The notes: a model not told the origin generated them from the sequence alone. A stretch of DNA of 64,000 bases from Deltaproteobacteria bacterium HGW-Deltaproteobacteria-18 (GCA_002841885.1 PHBE01000006.1:100896-164895), one strand, 5' to 3'. Shown: positions 27,354 through 38,026, numbered from the stretch's first letter. Made by a program: numbers and translations.

Positions 27354-28649
27354 TCACTTGCGAAAAAAATCGAGCATGGCCGCGACGTTGTCCCGATAAC
27401 GGATATTGCCGCAGTGCCCCCCTGCCGGATAGAGCGTCAGGCGGCCATTGAATGTGCGTTCCAGGAACCTGAAGTTGTCGGGGGTCAGGATGGGGTCGTC
27501 GGCATTGGTCATGACCGCGATGTTTGCGGACTCGCGCAGAAAGGGTGCTATGGATTCGAGGCTGCTGGCCGCCACGGCCCGTTCCCGGGTCATGGCCGGA
27601 TCCTTGAAGGCCAGAAAAGGCAAGAGATACTCGTCCACATAATCCTCGAAACTCACGCCCACGGCCGCATCAAGATAGGGGGACAGGGATTCGTTCTTCT
27701 CGATGCGGTGCCCCCTGGGCGAGATGTAACCGGCCCCCGTACAGACATCGCTGGTAAAGACCATGGACGCAAGGGAGACGCGAAAAGCCACGCCGATGAG
27801 AATCTTGAGATCCTTTTCGGAAATGGAGCGGCTGTCGTGCAATGCAAAAAGAAATTCGTCGCCGAAATTGACCTCGTCGCTGTCGCGATAGGCCGCCGAA
27901 AGATCGGAGACCAGATCGGCCACGACCCTTGCAGCCTCGGTCCGGTCGGCCACGTTGTCGGAGAGCAGATGATCGAGGATGGTGGCCGAAGTCAGCAGGC
28001 TGACCGCAGGATTGAGAAGCATCACCCTGTCGAACCCGAAACGCTTCTCGCGCGTATCCAGCTCCGCCAGAAAAGCGGACTGTGTTCCGCCGAGGCTGTA
28101 ACCGGTCAGGTTGTAGGAGGATATCCTGTCGCGGCCAATTTCGTTCACGATGGCGTCCATGCTCTGGTACAGGTCAGCCACGTCCTGGGGAATGAACCCC
28201 GGGACCTGAGTCGTGGACGCGCTGACCACAAAGTTCGGATACGTCGGCGAGGACAGGCTGACCACGTGGTAACCGGCCCGATGGAAGACCGCCTGCAGGA
28301 AGCGGCAGTTGGCCGAGTCGTAGGAAGAGCCCGTCCCGGCAATGATGAACAGCAGCGGCGCGACGTTGCGTTGCAGGGCCACTGAGTACTGCAGGGTGTC
28401 GTCATACCAGAGGATTTCGGGCACAGGACGCTCATGTAGCAGGAACTCGCTTCCGCGCACCACTCCCAGATCGCTCAACGGGTTGAGGTCGCGCAACGTG
28501 GCGGGCCGGAGGGAGTCCAGCGGAAATTCGTCCCGCGGCAGAGTGCCGAGCACGGTGGCCTCGTAAGGGTTCTTGAACGGATATTCGTAGGCACTGGCCG
28601 GCGCGAAGGCGGCCAGAACGAAAAGGCATAATAACAGGGCGCGATGCAT
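27354..28649 (-). CDS. secreted alpha/beta-hydrolase
   Basis: A 431-residue protein starting at the ATG 7 nt after GGAGG; a TTG two codons upstream is less likely. It has a signal peptide ending ASA and a serine-hydrolase nucleophile elbow GYSLGG. Candidate partners are Asp in TNADDPIL and His in GGHCGN near the C-terminus, the expected catalytic order. It should act in the periplasm as a lipase- or esterase-like enzyme; the substrate is unknown. It immediately precedes mlaA with overlapping stop/start, so a link to lipid turnover at the outer membrane is plausible. Confidence 0.8.
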   Translation of the reverse strand: MHRALLLCLFVLAAFAPASAYEYPFKNPYEATVLGTLPRDEFPLDSLRPATLRDLNPLSDLGVVRGSEFLLHERPVPEILWYDDTLQYSVALQRNVAPLLFIIAGTGSSYDSANCRFLQAVFHRAGYHVVSLSSPTYPNFVVSASTTQVPGFIPQDVADLYQSMDAIVNEIGRDRISSYNLTGYSLGGTQSAFLAELDTREKRFGFDRVMLLNPAVSLLTSATILDHLLSDNVADRTEAARVVADLVSDLSAAYRDSDEVNFGDEFLFALHDSRSISEKDLKILIGVAFRVSLASMVFTSDVCTGAGYISPRGHRIEKNESLSPYLDAAVGVSFEDYVDEYLLPFLAFKDPAMTRERAVAASSLESIAPFLRESANIAVMTNADDPILTPDNFRFLERTFNGRLTLYPAGGHCGNIRYRDNVAAMLDFFRK

Positions 28650-28726
28650 GCGCAATCCTCCACGGTGGTGTATCGGGAATCACTAGCCAGTTGGAGATAT
28701 GAGCGCAAGCTTTTACGCCGCGAATG

Positions 28727-28753
28727 AAAAGAGCGCCCGAAAGGCGCCCTCTT
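28727..28753 (-). terminator. terminator after phoU
   Basis: GC-rich hairpin made of GAGGGCGCC and GGGCGCTC arms on the minus strand, followed by TTTT, 25 bp past the phoU stop. Confidence 0.75.
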
Positions 28754-28777
28754 GCTGAATCAGTTGCTGACTTTGGA

Positions 28778-29446
28778 TCAGCGCTCGTCGAAATAAAGCT
28801 TGTGTTTTATGTTCACCCCTTGGGCGATGAACACCACGGATTCTGCAATGTTGGTGGCCAGGTCGCCGATGCGCTCAAGGCGGCGGACGAGAATGATGGT
28901 GTGCACGGAGCGCTCGATGGCCGGAGTCTCATGGATCATGTATTCAATGACCTGACGCATGTTCTTGTGGTTCAGCACGTCGACCTCGTTGTCCAACTGG
29001 CAGACCTGCAGGGCCGCATCCACGTTGTTGAAGGAAAACGCCTGAGCCGCATGACGCAGCATGGCCAGGGCCTTGGTGCCCATCTCCAGCACGTCCTGAT
29101 GAAACGGCAGCGGCGGCCGCGAGCTGAGCATGATGGACCGCTCGGCGATATTCACGGCCTCGTCGGCAATGCGTTCAAGGTCGACGCTGATGCGCATGCA
29201 TCCGAGGATGAAACGCAGGTCCCCGGCCACGGGCTGCTCCAGGGCCAGCAGCTTGAGCGCCAGCTCGTCGATTTCGACCTCCAGGCGATTGACCTCCACG
29301 TCCCCGTCCTGAACCTCCTCGGCCAGGTACAAATCCTTGTCCACGTAGGCCTGGATGGCTTTCTGAACCGCGTCCTCGGTCAGGGAGACCATCTTCAGCA
29401 CTTTGAGCTTCAACGTTTCGATTTCTTCATGCAAATGCGTATACAT
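28778..29446 (-). CDS. phoU: phosphate signalling protein PhoU
   Basis: A 222-residue all-helical protein with the two PhoU repeats, each with the metal-contacting E/D-x-x-x-D pattern (for example ERIADEAVNIAE and ERIGDLATNIAE). PhoU connects the Pst transporter state to the PhoR kinase and keeps the Pho regulon off when phosphate is plentiful. It follows pstB by 50 bp, with AAGGAAG before its start, and closes the phoB-phoR-pstB-phoU unit. Confidence 0.95.
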   Translation of the reverse strand: MYTHLHEEIETLKLKVLKMVSLTEDAVQKAIQAYVDKDLYLAEEVQDGDVEVNRLEVEIDELALKLLALEQPVAGDLRFILGCMRISVDLERIADEAVNIAERSIMLSSRPPLPFHQDVLEMGTKALAMLRHAAQAFSFNNVDAALQVCQLDNEVDVLNHKNMRQVIEYMIHETPAIERSVHTIILVRRLERIGDLATNIAESVVFIAQGVNIKHKLYFDER

Positions 29447-29496
29447 CTTTCACTTCCTTTAAAAATTTGACGGACCGTTCACGTGGGCTGGGAGCA

Positions 29497-30258
<762 letters not shown>

Positions 30259-30260
30259 GT

Positions 30261-32069
30261 CTATTCCTCTGGGATCTGCCCGGCCAGGGGCAAGGTGATG
30301 ATAAAGCGGGAACCGATTCCGGTTTCGGGCACAGGGCTCTGCACCGTGATCCGTCCTCCGTGGTTGGCCATGATGTGCCTGCATATGGCAAGGCCGAGGC
30401 CCGTGCCGCCGATGGAGCTGTTGCGGTCCTTTTCCACACGGTAGAACCGTTCAAAAATCCGGGCCTGGTCCTCGACCGGGATGCCCGGCCCGTTGTCCTC
30501 GACAAAGACAACCAGCTCCCGCCCGCTCGGATGTCCGTGGACGCGGATGACGGCAGTTTCATCGGGCACATACTTGATGGCATTTTCAAGGACATTGCGG
30601 AAAACCTGGACCAGCTGTTCGAAATTGGCCCGCACCGGGGGCGTGGACGCACCCAGCTCGTTCACGAACTCGATGTCCTTGCTCAAGGGATGACAGCTCT
30701 TCCAGGCCGAATACAGCGCCGAGGCAGGTTCCACCGTGACCAGGTCGGGCCGCTGCTTGCCATGTTCCAGGCGCGAGAGCTGGAGCAGCTCGTCGAGCAT
30801 GGTGTTCATGTGGTTGGCGTTACGCAGGATGACCTCCAGAAAGGATCGCGTCTGCTCGGGATCGTATTTCTCGATGCCCACCAGGGTTTCGGCGTAGCCC
30901 TTGATCGATGTCAGCGGCGTACGCAACTCGTGCGACACGTTGGCCACGAAATCACGACGGATCTGCTCAACCCGCTTGATCTCGGTGATGTCGTGAAAAA
31001 CCATGATCACACCAAGCTCGGCATCGCCCTTGATGGGCACGATGGAGACATCGAAGCTTCTGCCGCTCCCCAGGGAGACCACCACGCCGACCTGGGAAAA
31101 ATCCCCTTCCCGGCGCTTTTCGAGCGCCGCGTCGCAGGCGTCCTGCAAATCCTGAAGCAGGGACAGTTCCATGGGCTTGCGGCCCGCGAAGGACGAAAGG
31201 CCGGGAAAAATCTCCTGGGCGGCGTAGTTGCCGCGCAGAATCCGCCCGTGTCCGTCAAGGACGATCAGCCCAGCCTTCATGCCGTTGAGCACGGCTTCGG
31301 ATTCCATCTTCTGCTTGACGATGGTCTGCATGTTGGACTCGATGCGTTCGACCATGTTGTTGAAGGCCTGCACCAGGGGAGTGAGCTCGGTGCTGGGAGA
31401 AAAACGGATGCGCTTGCCCGGCTCGCCCTGCCCGATGTCGGAGGCAGCCTGAGCCACCTTCGCGATGGCGCGGCCGATCTGACGGGAGGTCAGGGAGACA
31501 AGGCCAAAGGCCAATATGACGCTGAATCCGTAAACCCAGCCTGTCCGTCCGTAGAGCCGATCCAGGGTGTTGCGTATCTGGCTCTGGGGGCGCGCGATGC
31601 GCACGACCCCATCCGGCATGATCCCGCCGGCCGGAGTCCGCATGGCGGCATAGAGCAGGTACTGACCCAGGGTGTCGCTATAGCGAAGGCTGAGACCAAT
31701 ATCACCGTCAATGGCCTGCCTCACTTCCGGCCGACCCAAATGATTCTCCAGTATTTCGACCCGTTCCGTCGTTACACCGGAATCAGTCAGCACCCGACCG
31801 TCGATATCGATGAACGTGACGCGTATATCCATGCGCGCCGCCAAGTCACGCAGGGCCACGTTGACTTCTGCAATGGAGCTGAAAGAGCCGTGTGAGAGCA
31901 TCCACTCCACGGCGCGCAGGTCTCGCCTCACGCTGTCGCGGGCCTCGCGCTCGCTGGTCTGCCCAAGGTTCTGGTGCAGATAGTAGGCCGGCACGCCCAG
32001 CGCCAAAAACAGAATGACCCCGAAGGCCAGAAACAGCCGCAGCCGAAAGGAAATCGTCGTGGTGGTCAT
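30261..32069 (-). CDS. phoR: PhoR-type sensor histidine kinase
   Basis: A 602-residue kinase with an N-terminal membrane segment (residues ~9-29), a periplasmic domain of ~130 residues (longer than in E. coli PhoR), a second membrane segment (~165-185), HAMP and PAS regions, the H-box [13 protein letters not shown], and a HATPase domain with DNGPGIP and GTGLGLAI. It lies 8 nt after phoB and directly before pstB, which supports the phosphate-response assignment. It phosphorylates PhoB when phosphate is scarce. Confidence 0.92.
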   Translation of the reverse strand: MTTTTISFRLRLFLAFGVILFLALGVPAYYLHQNLGQTSEREARDSVRRDLRAVEWMLSHGSFSSIAEVNVALRDLAARMDIRVTFIDIDGRVLTDSGVTTERVEILENHLGRPEVRQAIDGDIGLSLRYSDTLGQYLLYAAMRTPAGGIMPDGVVRIARPQSQIRNTLDRLYGRTGWVYGFSVILAFGLVSLTSRQIGRAIAKVAQAASDIGQGEPGKRIRFSPSTELTPLVQAFNNMVERIESNMQTIVKQKMESEAVLNGMKAGLIVLDGHGRILRGNYAAQEIFPGLSSFAGRKPMELSLLQDLQDACDAALEKRREGDFSQVGVVVSLGSGRSFDVSIVPIKGDAELGVIMVFHDITEIKRVEQIRRDFVANVSHELRTPLTSIKGYAETLVGIEKYDPEQTRSFLEVILRNANHMNTMLDELLQLSRLEHGKQRPDLVTVEPASALYSAWKSCHPLSKDIEFVNELGASTPPVRANFEQLVQVFRNVLENAIKYVPDETAVIRVHGHPSGRELVVFVEDNGPGIPVEDQARIFERFYRVEKDRNSSIGGTGLGLAICRHIMANHGGRITVQSPVPETGIGSRFIITLPLAGQIPEE

Positions 32070-32077
32070 GGAATGCC

Positions 32078-32773
32078 CTAATCGACCTGATTTTCACGTT
32101 TCATGCGATAGCCGATGCCCCGGACAGTCTCCAGCCAGTCGGCATAGGGGCCAAGCTTCTTGCGCAGCCGCCGCACATGGGTATCCACGGTGCGCGAATA
32201 GCCTTCAAACTCGTAACCCCAGGCGTTGCTCAGGAGCTGCTCCCGGGAGAGCACCTTGCCTTCGTTGCGCACGAATTCGCCGAAAAGGTTGAACTCCGTC
32301 GGCGTCAGGTGTGCGTCAATCCCGTCCACAAGCAGCGTATACGCCTCGAAATCGGCCACCAGCCCCTCGCGCTGCCAGTGCGCGACCTTGGGCAGGATGT
32401 TCACGTTGCGTCGCAGGACTGTCTTGATGCGCAGCATCAGTTCCCGGGGACTGAACGGCTTTATGACATAATCGTCCGCGCCGAGCTCGAAACCGAGGAT
32501 GCGGTCTACTTCATCACCCCGAGCGGTGAGCATTATGATTGGTATGTGAGCGCAATCCGGACTGCCCTTGACGGCTTTGCACACGTCCGTGCCGCTCATG
32601 CCGGGCAGCATCAGATCCAGCAGCACCAGGTCCGGCCGTTCGGACTGGACCAACTGCAGACCTTTTTTCCCGTCCCGGGCCACGAAACAGTCGTATCCGC
32701 CCGACTTGAGGTGAAAGGCCAAAAGGTTGGCGATATCCGGTTCGTCTTCAATGACGACAATCTTGTGAGCCAT
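32078..32773 (-). CDS. phoB: PhoB response regulator
   Basis: A 231-residue OmpR-family regulator. The ATG at 32773 (MAHKIVVIEDEPDI) has a GGGGGA site; the frame extends upstream but lacks signals. The receiver has DLMLPGMSG and KPFSPRELMLR, and the winged-helix domain has TPTEFNLF and the recognition segment YSRTVDTHVRRLRKKLG. It activates Pho genes by binding Pho boxes. One such box lies upstream of its own start, so autoregulation is likely. Confidence 0.95.
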   Translation of the reverse strand: MAHKIVVIEDEPDIANLLAFHLKSGGYDCFVARDGKKGLQLVQSERPDLVLLDLMLPGMSGTDVCKAVKGSPDCAHIPIIMLTARGDEVDRILGFELGADDYVIKPFSPRELMLRIKTVLRRNVNILPKVAHWQREGLVADFEAYTLLVDGIDAHLTPTEFNLFGEFVRNEGKVLSREQLLSNAWGYEFEGYSRTVDTHVRRLRKKLGPYADWLETVRGIGYRMKRENQVD

Positions 32774-32850
32774 GTTTCCCCCATTTTCACGAAAAGCGCC
32801 CATCGCTTTCGACGCGCCGTCCCCTCGTTCCCAAGATGGGGTACAGGCAG

Positions 32851-32871
32851 CGTGTGACAGCATTGTGACAC
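32851..32871 (-). promoter_or_regulatory. Pho-box-like direct repeat upstream of phoB
   Basis: On the minus strand, TGTCACAATGCTGTCACACG contains two TGTCAC units spaced 11 bp apart, the spacing used by PhoB. It lies about 80 bp before the phoB ATG, between phoB and the divergent EAL/GGDEF gene. Confidence 0.7.
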
Positions 32872-33032
32872 CCGTATGAATTTCCTGTAACATTCGCCCC
32901 GCAGGGGTTCAAACCAAATCGCCACGCATCTGTCGCAGACCTGTCGCCAAAATGTCGCACCCGCCGGACAAAGAGCATCTGACCTTGACCCTTCCTGAAA
33001 AATGACCTGTGTCCCATCCATTCGAGGAAAAG

Positions 33033-35294
33033 ATGTCCAATTCTCAAGCCGAAGCCATACAAACCGAAACAAAGCCCATTTTCGAACTCAAAAGGTTCCT
33101 GCACGCCCATCACAGGCTGAGCGCCTTCATATTTCGCCTCAAGGACTTCGGGCTCTGCCGGGAGCTCTACGGAGACCATGTCGCAGAGGAGCTGGAGAAC
33201 CTGCTCCTGAACGCCTTGAACCGGCATGATCCCGACAGCCCGACTCTCAACGCCAGGCACGCCTTGCGCATCTCTTCCGGCGAAGCCCTGCTCGTTCGCT
33301 GTCTGGGCCAGGCCAATGATTCCCAGCTCATGGATCAGGCCTTCAGCCTCAAAGTCAAGCTGCAAGCCATTTTAAGAAAACATACCATTTCATCTCTCGG
33401 CAGGGAATTCGAGATCGAGGTGGGCTTTGCCACTCTGCCGGAATCCGCCCTGTTCGAACGTGAACGGGTTTTCCACGAGGCCATCCACGATGCCCGGCGC
33501 ATGGCCCAGGGGGGTATCGATCTTGAAGCGGTCAAGCTCTCGTCGACCTTCCGCGCCATCATTCGCAACGACCAGATCCGCATGCTCTTCCAGCCGATTT
33601 ACGATTTCAAGACCGGGATGATCATGGCCTGGGAAGCCCTGGCGCGAGGCCCACGCGGCTCGGATTTCGAATCGCCGTCGATCCTCTTTGATTTCGCCGA
33701 ACAGTTCGGGCAGCTCTTTGCCCTGGAGCAGGCCTGTCGCGCCAAGGCCATGGAAACGGTTGGAACCCTGACCACGGGCCAGCGGCTGTTCCTGAACATC
33801 CACCCGCGCACCGTGGTCGACCCGACCTTTGCGCCCGGAAAGACCCTTGAGATGCTTGACGCGCACGGCCTCAAACCCGAAGACATCGTCTTTGAGATCA
33901 CCGAACGCCATTCCATAAAAGACTTCACCTCGTTCCACAAAACCCTGGACCATTATCGCAGCCAGGGATTCAAGATCGCCGTGGACGATGCCGGAACCGG
34001 CTATTCGGGCCTGTCCACCGTCGCGGCCCTGAAGCCCGACTTCATCAAGGTCGACATGTCGCTGGTGCGCGATGTGGACAAGGACCCCGTGCGCAGGGCG
34101 CTGATGGAAACCATGGTCACCCTGGCCGGTCGCATCGGTTCGGAGATCATCGCCGAAGGGATCGAGACCAAGGGCGAGGCCCGCGCACTGACTGAAATCG
34201 GGGTGCACTATGGCCAGGGATACTACCTGAGCCGCCCCCACTACCCCAAACCCGAGACCCACCTGGACATGAAGGAGCTGACCCCGCTGCGCGCGGACAA
34301 CTTCGGGCGACTGTCCTGCTCCATCCCCATAGGCCAGCTGATCCAGAAAACACTTACGGTCAGTCCCCGTACGCCGGTTCAGTCCGTTCAGCGGATCTTC
34401 GCCACAAATCCGGCGCTCTCAAACGTGGTCGTCGTTGACGAGGACGTGCCCCTGGGCCTGGTCATGGGCTACAGCCTGGACCGGCATCTGGCTACCCTTT
34501 ACGGGCGGGCGCTCTATGCGGAAAAACCGGTGTCCGTGCTCATGGACACCACGCCCATGATCGTCGACGAACGCGAACCCGTGGAATACGTGGCCAAAAA
34601 CGCCAACACCCGCGAAATGCTGAAAGCCTACGACGAGGTCATCGTCACCAGCGGCGGACAATTCATGGGCGTGGTCACGGTCCAGAAGATGCTGACCACC
34701 CTGGCGCAGGTTCAGGTCGAGATGGCCAAGGGCACCAATCCCCTGACAGGCATCCCGGGCAACGTGGCGCTCGAAAAGGAAATCGAGACAAGGCTCAGGC
34801 GAAGCAAGCCCTTCTGCATGCTCTATGCGGACCTCGACAACTTCAAGGTCTATAATGATGTCTACGGCTTCAAGGACGGCGACCTGGTCATTCTGCTGCT
34901 GGGCCGCATCATGACCTGGGCCATCACAAGGCATGGGCAAAGCGGAGACTTTCTGGCGCACATCGGAGGCGACGATTTCGTGGCCATGGTCAACCCGGAG
35001 AAAGCCGAACGCATCTGCCAGGCCGCCACCCGCTGCTTCAAGAGACTGATCCTGAACTGCTACCATGCCCAGGACCGCGCCAGGGGCTGGATCATGGGCA
35101 AGGGCCGGGACGGCAGGGAGCAGCAGTTCCCGCTTGTCTCCGTCTCCATCGGCATCGTGGACTGCATGGCTCCATGCAGCCTGCAGGCACTGGGGGAGAA
35201 AGCGGCCCAGATCAAGGGCTACGCCAAGACCCTGCCCGGCAATGTCTATGTCCGTGACCGGCGCGGTTCCTCCGGATGCGGGCAGGCGACCTGA
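33033..35294 (+). CDS. c-di-GMP signalling protein: EAL, CBS pair and GGDEF domains
   Basis: A 753-residue soluble protein starting at the ATG preceded by GAGGA; an upstream GTG at 33009 has no clear site. The N-terminal EAL domain has EALARGPRG, NIHPRT, EITERHS and DDAGTGYSG, suggesting catalytic competence as a c-di-GMP phosphodiesterase. A CBS-like pair (residues ~430-560) follows. The C-terminal GGDEF domain has DLDNFKVYND and the signature GGDDF, a conservative variant that may still act as a cyclase or bind GTP. No membrane segment is present. It is divergent from phoB and shares the intergenic region with the Pho box. Confidence 0.9.
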   Translation: MSNSQAEAIQTETKPIFELKRFLHAHHRLSAFIFRLKDFGLCRELYGDHVAEELENLLLNALNRHDPDSPTLNARHALRISSGEALLVRCLGQANDSQLMDQAFSLKVKLQAILRKHTISSLGREFEIEVGFATLPESALFERERVFHEAIHDARRMAQGGIDLEAVKLSSTFRAIIRNDQIRMLFQPIYDFKTGMIMAWEALARGPRGSDFESPSILFDFAEQFGQLFALEQACRAKAMETVGTLTTGQRLFLNIHPRTVVDPTFAPGKTLEMLDAHGLKPEDIVFEITERHSIKDFTSFHKTLDHYRSQGFKIAVDDAGTGYSGLSTVAALKPDFIKVDMSLVRDVDKDPVRRALMETMVTLAGRIGSEIIAEGIETKGEARALTEIGVHYGQGYYLSRPHYPKPETHLDMKELTPLRADNFGRLSCSIPIGQLIQKTLTVSPRTPVQSVQRIFATNPALSNVVVVDEDVPLGLVMGYSLDRHLATLYGRALYAEKPVSVLMDTTPMIVDEREPVEYVAKNANTREMLKAYDEVIVTSGGQFMGVVTVQKMLTTLAQVQVEMAKGTNPLTGIPGNVALEKEIETRLRRSKPFCMLYADLDNFKVYNDVYGFKDGDLVILLLGRIMTWAITRHGQSGDFLAHIGGDDFVAMVNPEKAERICQAATRCFKRLILNCYHAQDRARGWIMGKGRDGREQQFPLVSVSIGIVDCMAPCSLQALGEKAAQIKGYAKTLPGNVYVRDRRGSSGCGQAT

Positions 35295-35313
35295 CCCGAC
35301 AATCCACCCGGCT

Positions 35314-36696
35314 TCATGCGGACGGCCTTTTTTCCACTACCAGCATGTTCCGCCATTTTCCCTGCCTGAAGCGCCACCACCCCACAAGCGACAGCATGAC
35401 CAGAAACGTGCAGCTCACGGCCCAGAAATAATAGAGCCCAAGACCCAGCCAGACTCCGGCCAGAAGCGGTGCGATCATGACCATGAAGACCAGCACCAAA
35501 CGCGAGGTCATGACAAAGACCGTATCTCCCGCCCCTTTGAGGGCTCCGTAGACGATAAAGCTGACCCCGTCGAAGAACAGGTAGGCGACCACAATCATGA
35601 GCAGAATCCGGCCCATGTCGACCACCGAGGCAAAGGCGGCCGGATCCATGTCGCGGGGCTGGAACAGGTGCAGGACAGCTTCCGGGACGAACAAAAAAAT
35701 CGCCGACATGACCGCCAGATAGACAAAGGTCAGCACAAGACTGGCACGCACCACCATGGGCACTTCGTCGGGTTTGCCCGCACCCATGGCCTGACCGACC
35801 AGGGTACTGGTGCCCATGGCAAAGCCGACCAAGGGCATGAACGCCAGGGCGTTGATGTTGAGCGCGATGTTGGTCGCGGCCAGTTCCATGGTCCCGAGCC
35901 TGCCGACCACGAAGATGAAGACCGTAAAAGCGAAGATATCGAGAAAAAACTCCATCCCGCTCGGCAGGCCGTAGCGCATGAGCCTAAGCCACAGGTCAGG
36001 CCGCAGCCGTCGATCCGTGGTCAGGCGGAAACGGGCATTCTCACGGCGGCACATGGCCAGCCAGAGAATGGCCGTAATCAGGCCCCAGCTTATCACGGTG
36101 GCCAGGCCCGCACCAAGGATGCCCAGTTCCGGAAACGGGCCGATGCCGTTTATCAGGCAATAATCGAGAGGGATGTTGAGGAGCATCCCTGCCAGGTTGG
36201 CGAGCATGACCACGCGCGTGCGGCCCAGGCCGGTAAAGAACCCGGCAAAAGCGCCGCCGGCAAGATGGATTCCCGCCCCCAGGCACAAAGTTCTAAAATA
36301 AATGGATTCAAGTATCTGAATCTCTGTGGAATGACCTCCGAGCGCAAAAATGCCCTCCGCCAGGAAGGCCAGCCCTCCAAGCACGGCCGCCCCGAAAAGC
36401 GCCACATAGATGCCCTGCCAGACCGCCCTGCCGACCATTTCAGGACGCCCCTGACCCGTATACTGGGCCACGAACACGGACACGTAACTCGTGGTGCCCA
36501 GAAAAATCGTCATGGCCAGAAGGGCCATGATCCCGGCGGGCAAGGCAGCTGCAATGGCGTCGAGGGAATAGCGGGCCAGAAAGAGTCGGTCCGTGAACTC
36601 CATGATCGTGGTCGCGCCGAGGCTTATGACCAGCGGCATGGAAACCTTGAAAATGCGGCGATATATGATGGCTGTGGCCGGTGAGATGTGGATCAT
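35314..36696 (-). CDS. MATE family efflux transporter
   Basis: A 460-residue protein with twelve predicted membrane segments and the two-lobed MATE pattern; repeated elements include VSMPLVISLGATTIMEF near the N-terminus and AMGTSTLVGQAMGAGKPDE in the second half. Family members export cationic drugs or metabolites in exchange for Na+ or H+. The gene converges with the EAL/GGDEF gene and has no co-directional neighbour, so it is probably a single-gene transcript. Substrate cannot be told from sequence. Confidence 0.9.
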   Translation of the reverse strand: MIHISPATAIIYRRIFKVSMPLVISLGATTIMEFTDRLFLARYSLDAIAAALPAGIMALLAMTIFLGTTSYVSVFVAQYTGQGRPEMVGRAVWQGIYVALFGAAVLGGLAFLAEGIFALGGHSTEIQILESIYFRTLCLGAGIHLAGGAFAGFFTGLGRTRVVMLANLAGMLLNIPLDYCLINGIGPFPELGILGAGLATVISWGLITAILWLAMCRRENARFRLTTDRRLRPDLWLRLMRYGLPSGMEFFLDIFAFTVFIFVVGRLGTMELAATNIALNINALAFMPLVGFAMGTSTLVGQAMGAGKPDEVPMVVRASLVLTFVYLAVMSAIFLFVPEAVLHLFQPRDMDPAAFASVVDMGRILLMIVVAYLFFDGVSFIVYGALKGAGDTVFVMTSRLVLVFMVMIAPLLAGVWLGLGLYYFWAVSCTFLVMLSLVGWWRFRQGKWRNMLVVEKRPSA

Positions 36697-36855
36697 GGGA
36701 AATCAGTGCCGCAAGTGCGGCGGACAAGCAAGATCGCTGAGGGGCAATGATGTGACTGTAACGTGAATTCAGGTCGGATTGGGATCGATTTTTCCACGCG
36801 GCCTGTGCAAGGGCCCCGAGTTCTCTGCTCTGGGCGTCACCTCGAGAAAATCGTC

Positions 36856-36875
36856 ATCCCCTTGAAGAAGGGGAT
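36856..36875. repeat. short GTCATCCCC-type palindrome
   Basis: Perfect 8-bp stem (36856-36863 with 36868-36875) with GAAG loop, within GTCATCCCC...GGGGATCC. This resembles palindromes scattered through many proteobacterial genomes. It sits just outside the MITE-like element. Confidence 0.5.
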
Positions 36876-36889
36876 CCATGCTCTTTTTT

Positions 36890-37174
36890 AGGTTCATCCG
36901 GTTTAAGCGTCCATCGTCTTATGATTCACAACCGATTCACTCCGGGTGGGACCGCCCAGCTCTACGAAAACTCGTTCGAAGTCCGTCATTGCGAGGAGTC
37001 TTCGACGAAGCAATCCAGTTTTTATAATAAGCGAAGGCGGGCAAAAAAGCATGGATCGCCACGGCGAAGACGCCTCGCGATGACGATGCCTTGGCACGTT
37101 TGGCGGTTTTCTTGGCCCAAAGTTCAGGGGTGCAAAGTAAACTTTCAATGAGTACGCTTAAACCGGATGAACCT
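36890..37174. mobile_element. MITE-like element with 21-bp perfect terminal inverted repeats
   Basis: The arms AGGTTCATCCGGTTTAAGCG(T) at 36890-36910 and the exact reverse complement at 37154-37174 bound a 285-bp segment without a coding gene. Inside lies another palindromic repeat (36985-37084). Perfect long terminal repeats around a non-coding core are typical of miniature inverted-repeat elements mobilised in trans. No target-site duplication is clear and no matching transposase is in the window. Confidence 0.7.
36985..37084. repeat. nested GTCATTGCGAGGAG...CAATCC palindromic repeat
   Basis: Left arm 36985-37017 and right arm 37052-37084 are imperfect reverse complements. The core motif is the same as in the array at 52361-52606. 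The type is known as a widespread interspersed bacterial repeat. It lies inside the MITE-like element. Confidence 0.65.
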
Positions 37175-37193
37175 TTTATTATCGACCTGAAAG

Positions 37194-38012
37194 CTAGAGT
37201 ATTCTCCTACCCATACCGGGCACACGTTCGCGGGACTGACGCTGAGAGTCGTCCGCTATCTTTTGCAGTGGCCCGCCTTGCAACCCGCAAAGCAAAAAAC
37301 CCAGAATCGGCCGGCATTTTTCCTCGCAGGGCGCGAAAAACTGCCCGTGCCTGCGGGTGGAGGAACGGTTTTCGCGGCCGACATAGAATTCCGCCAGCCC
37401 CAGCGGGGTCAGCCCGTGTACGGCGGCATGGTGCAGCAGCTTGGGCGCGCAGCATTCCCCCGTGCCCGTGGGCATGGATGTGCCCATGAACACTTCGCCC
37501 AGGGCCCTTGTCTGTCCGCGGAAATTGGTCAGCCGGTAGAGGCTGAAGATGCGGGCCATGAGATTTCGGGACAGTTCACGCCTCTCAGCCAGCATTGCGA
37601 GGCGGGCCGGGTCTTCCAGGCCCAGGCCCTGCATGCGCAGCGTCAAGTCCTTGATGCGCGGCTCGTCATGTTCGATGGTGCGCGCAAACTCCGCCGGATC
37701 AAGAATGGGCGAGACCCAGCCCGGCACCTCCCAGAGCCCGTTGTACTGGCCGGAAAAAGCCTTGAGCACGCCCTGGCCCCCGGTCCGGTCCGCATACAGG
37801 AGCACCCCGAACATCTGCCCCCGGGCAGGTCCGTAAAGATACTCAAGGGACAGCCGCGGATCATCTTCGGCAGGCCCCTGGCCGATACTCCCACGGCGTT
37901 CAAGCCGCGCCATCAGCTCCCGGGCATGAGGCAGGGCCGCATCGGCGGAAAGGACGTGTCCGCATCCGCAATCCCGGCAAAAGCCGGCGCAATCAAGAGC
38001 CATGAATTCCAT
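37194..38012 (-). CDS. conserved protein with GTGECCAPKLL motif, possible RluA-associated domain
   Basis: A 272-residue protein; the start MEFMALDCAGFCRDCG has GAGG upstream and lies 14 bp after the sigma-54 regulator stop. Cys residues cluster at the N-terminus (CAGFCRDCGCG), and a second conserved block reads TGTGECCAPKLLHHA...GLTPLGLAEFYVG, followed by HGQFFAPCEEKC near the end. From memory this second block resembles an extra region seen in long RluA-type pseudouridine synthases, here without the synthase domain. Function is therefore unknown. It is last in the lon/kinase/regulator operon and may be metal-binding. Confidence 0.55.
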   Translation of the reverse strand: MEFMALDCAGFCRDCGCGHVLSADAALPHARELMARLERRGSIGQGPAEDDPRLSLEYLYGPARGQMFGVLLYADRTGGQGVLKAFSGQYNGLWEVPGWVSPILDPAEFARTIEHDEPRIKDLTLRMQGLGLEDPARLAMLAERRELSRNLMARIFSLYRLTNFRGQTRALGEVFMGTSMPTGTGECCAPKLLHHAAVHGLTPLGLAEFYVGRENRSSTRRHGQFFAPCEEKCRPILGFLLCGLQGGPLQKIADDSQRQSRERVPGMGRRIL

Positions 38013-38026
38013 GCCCGGCCTCTGCC

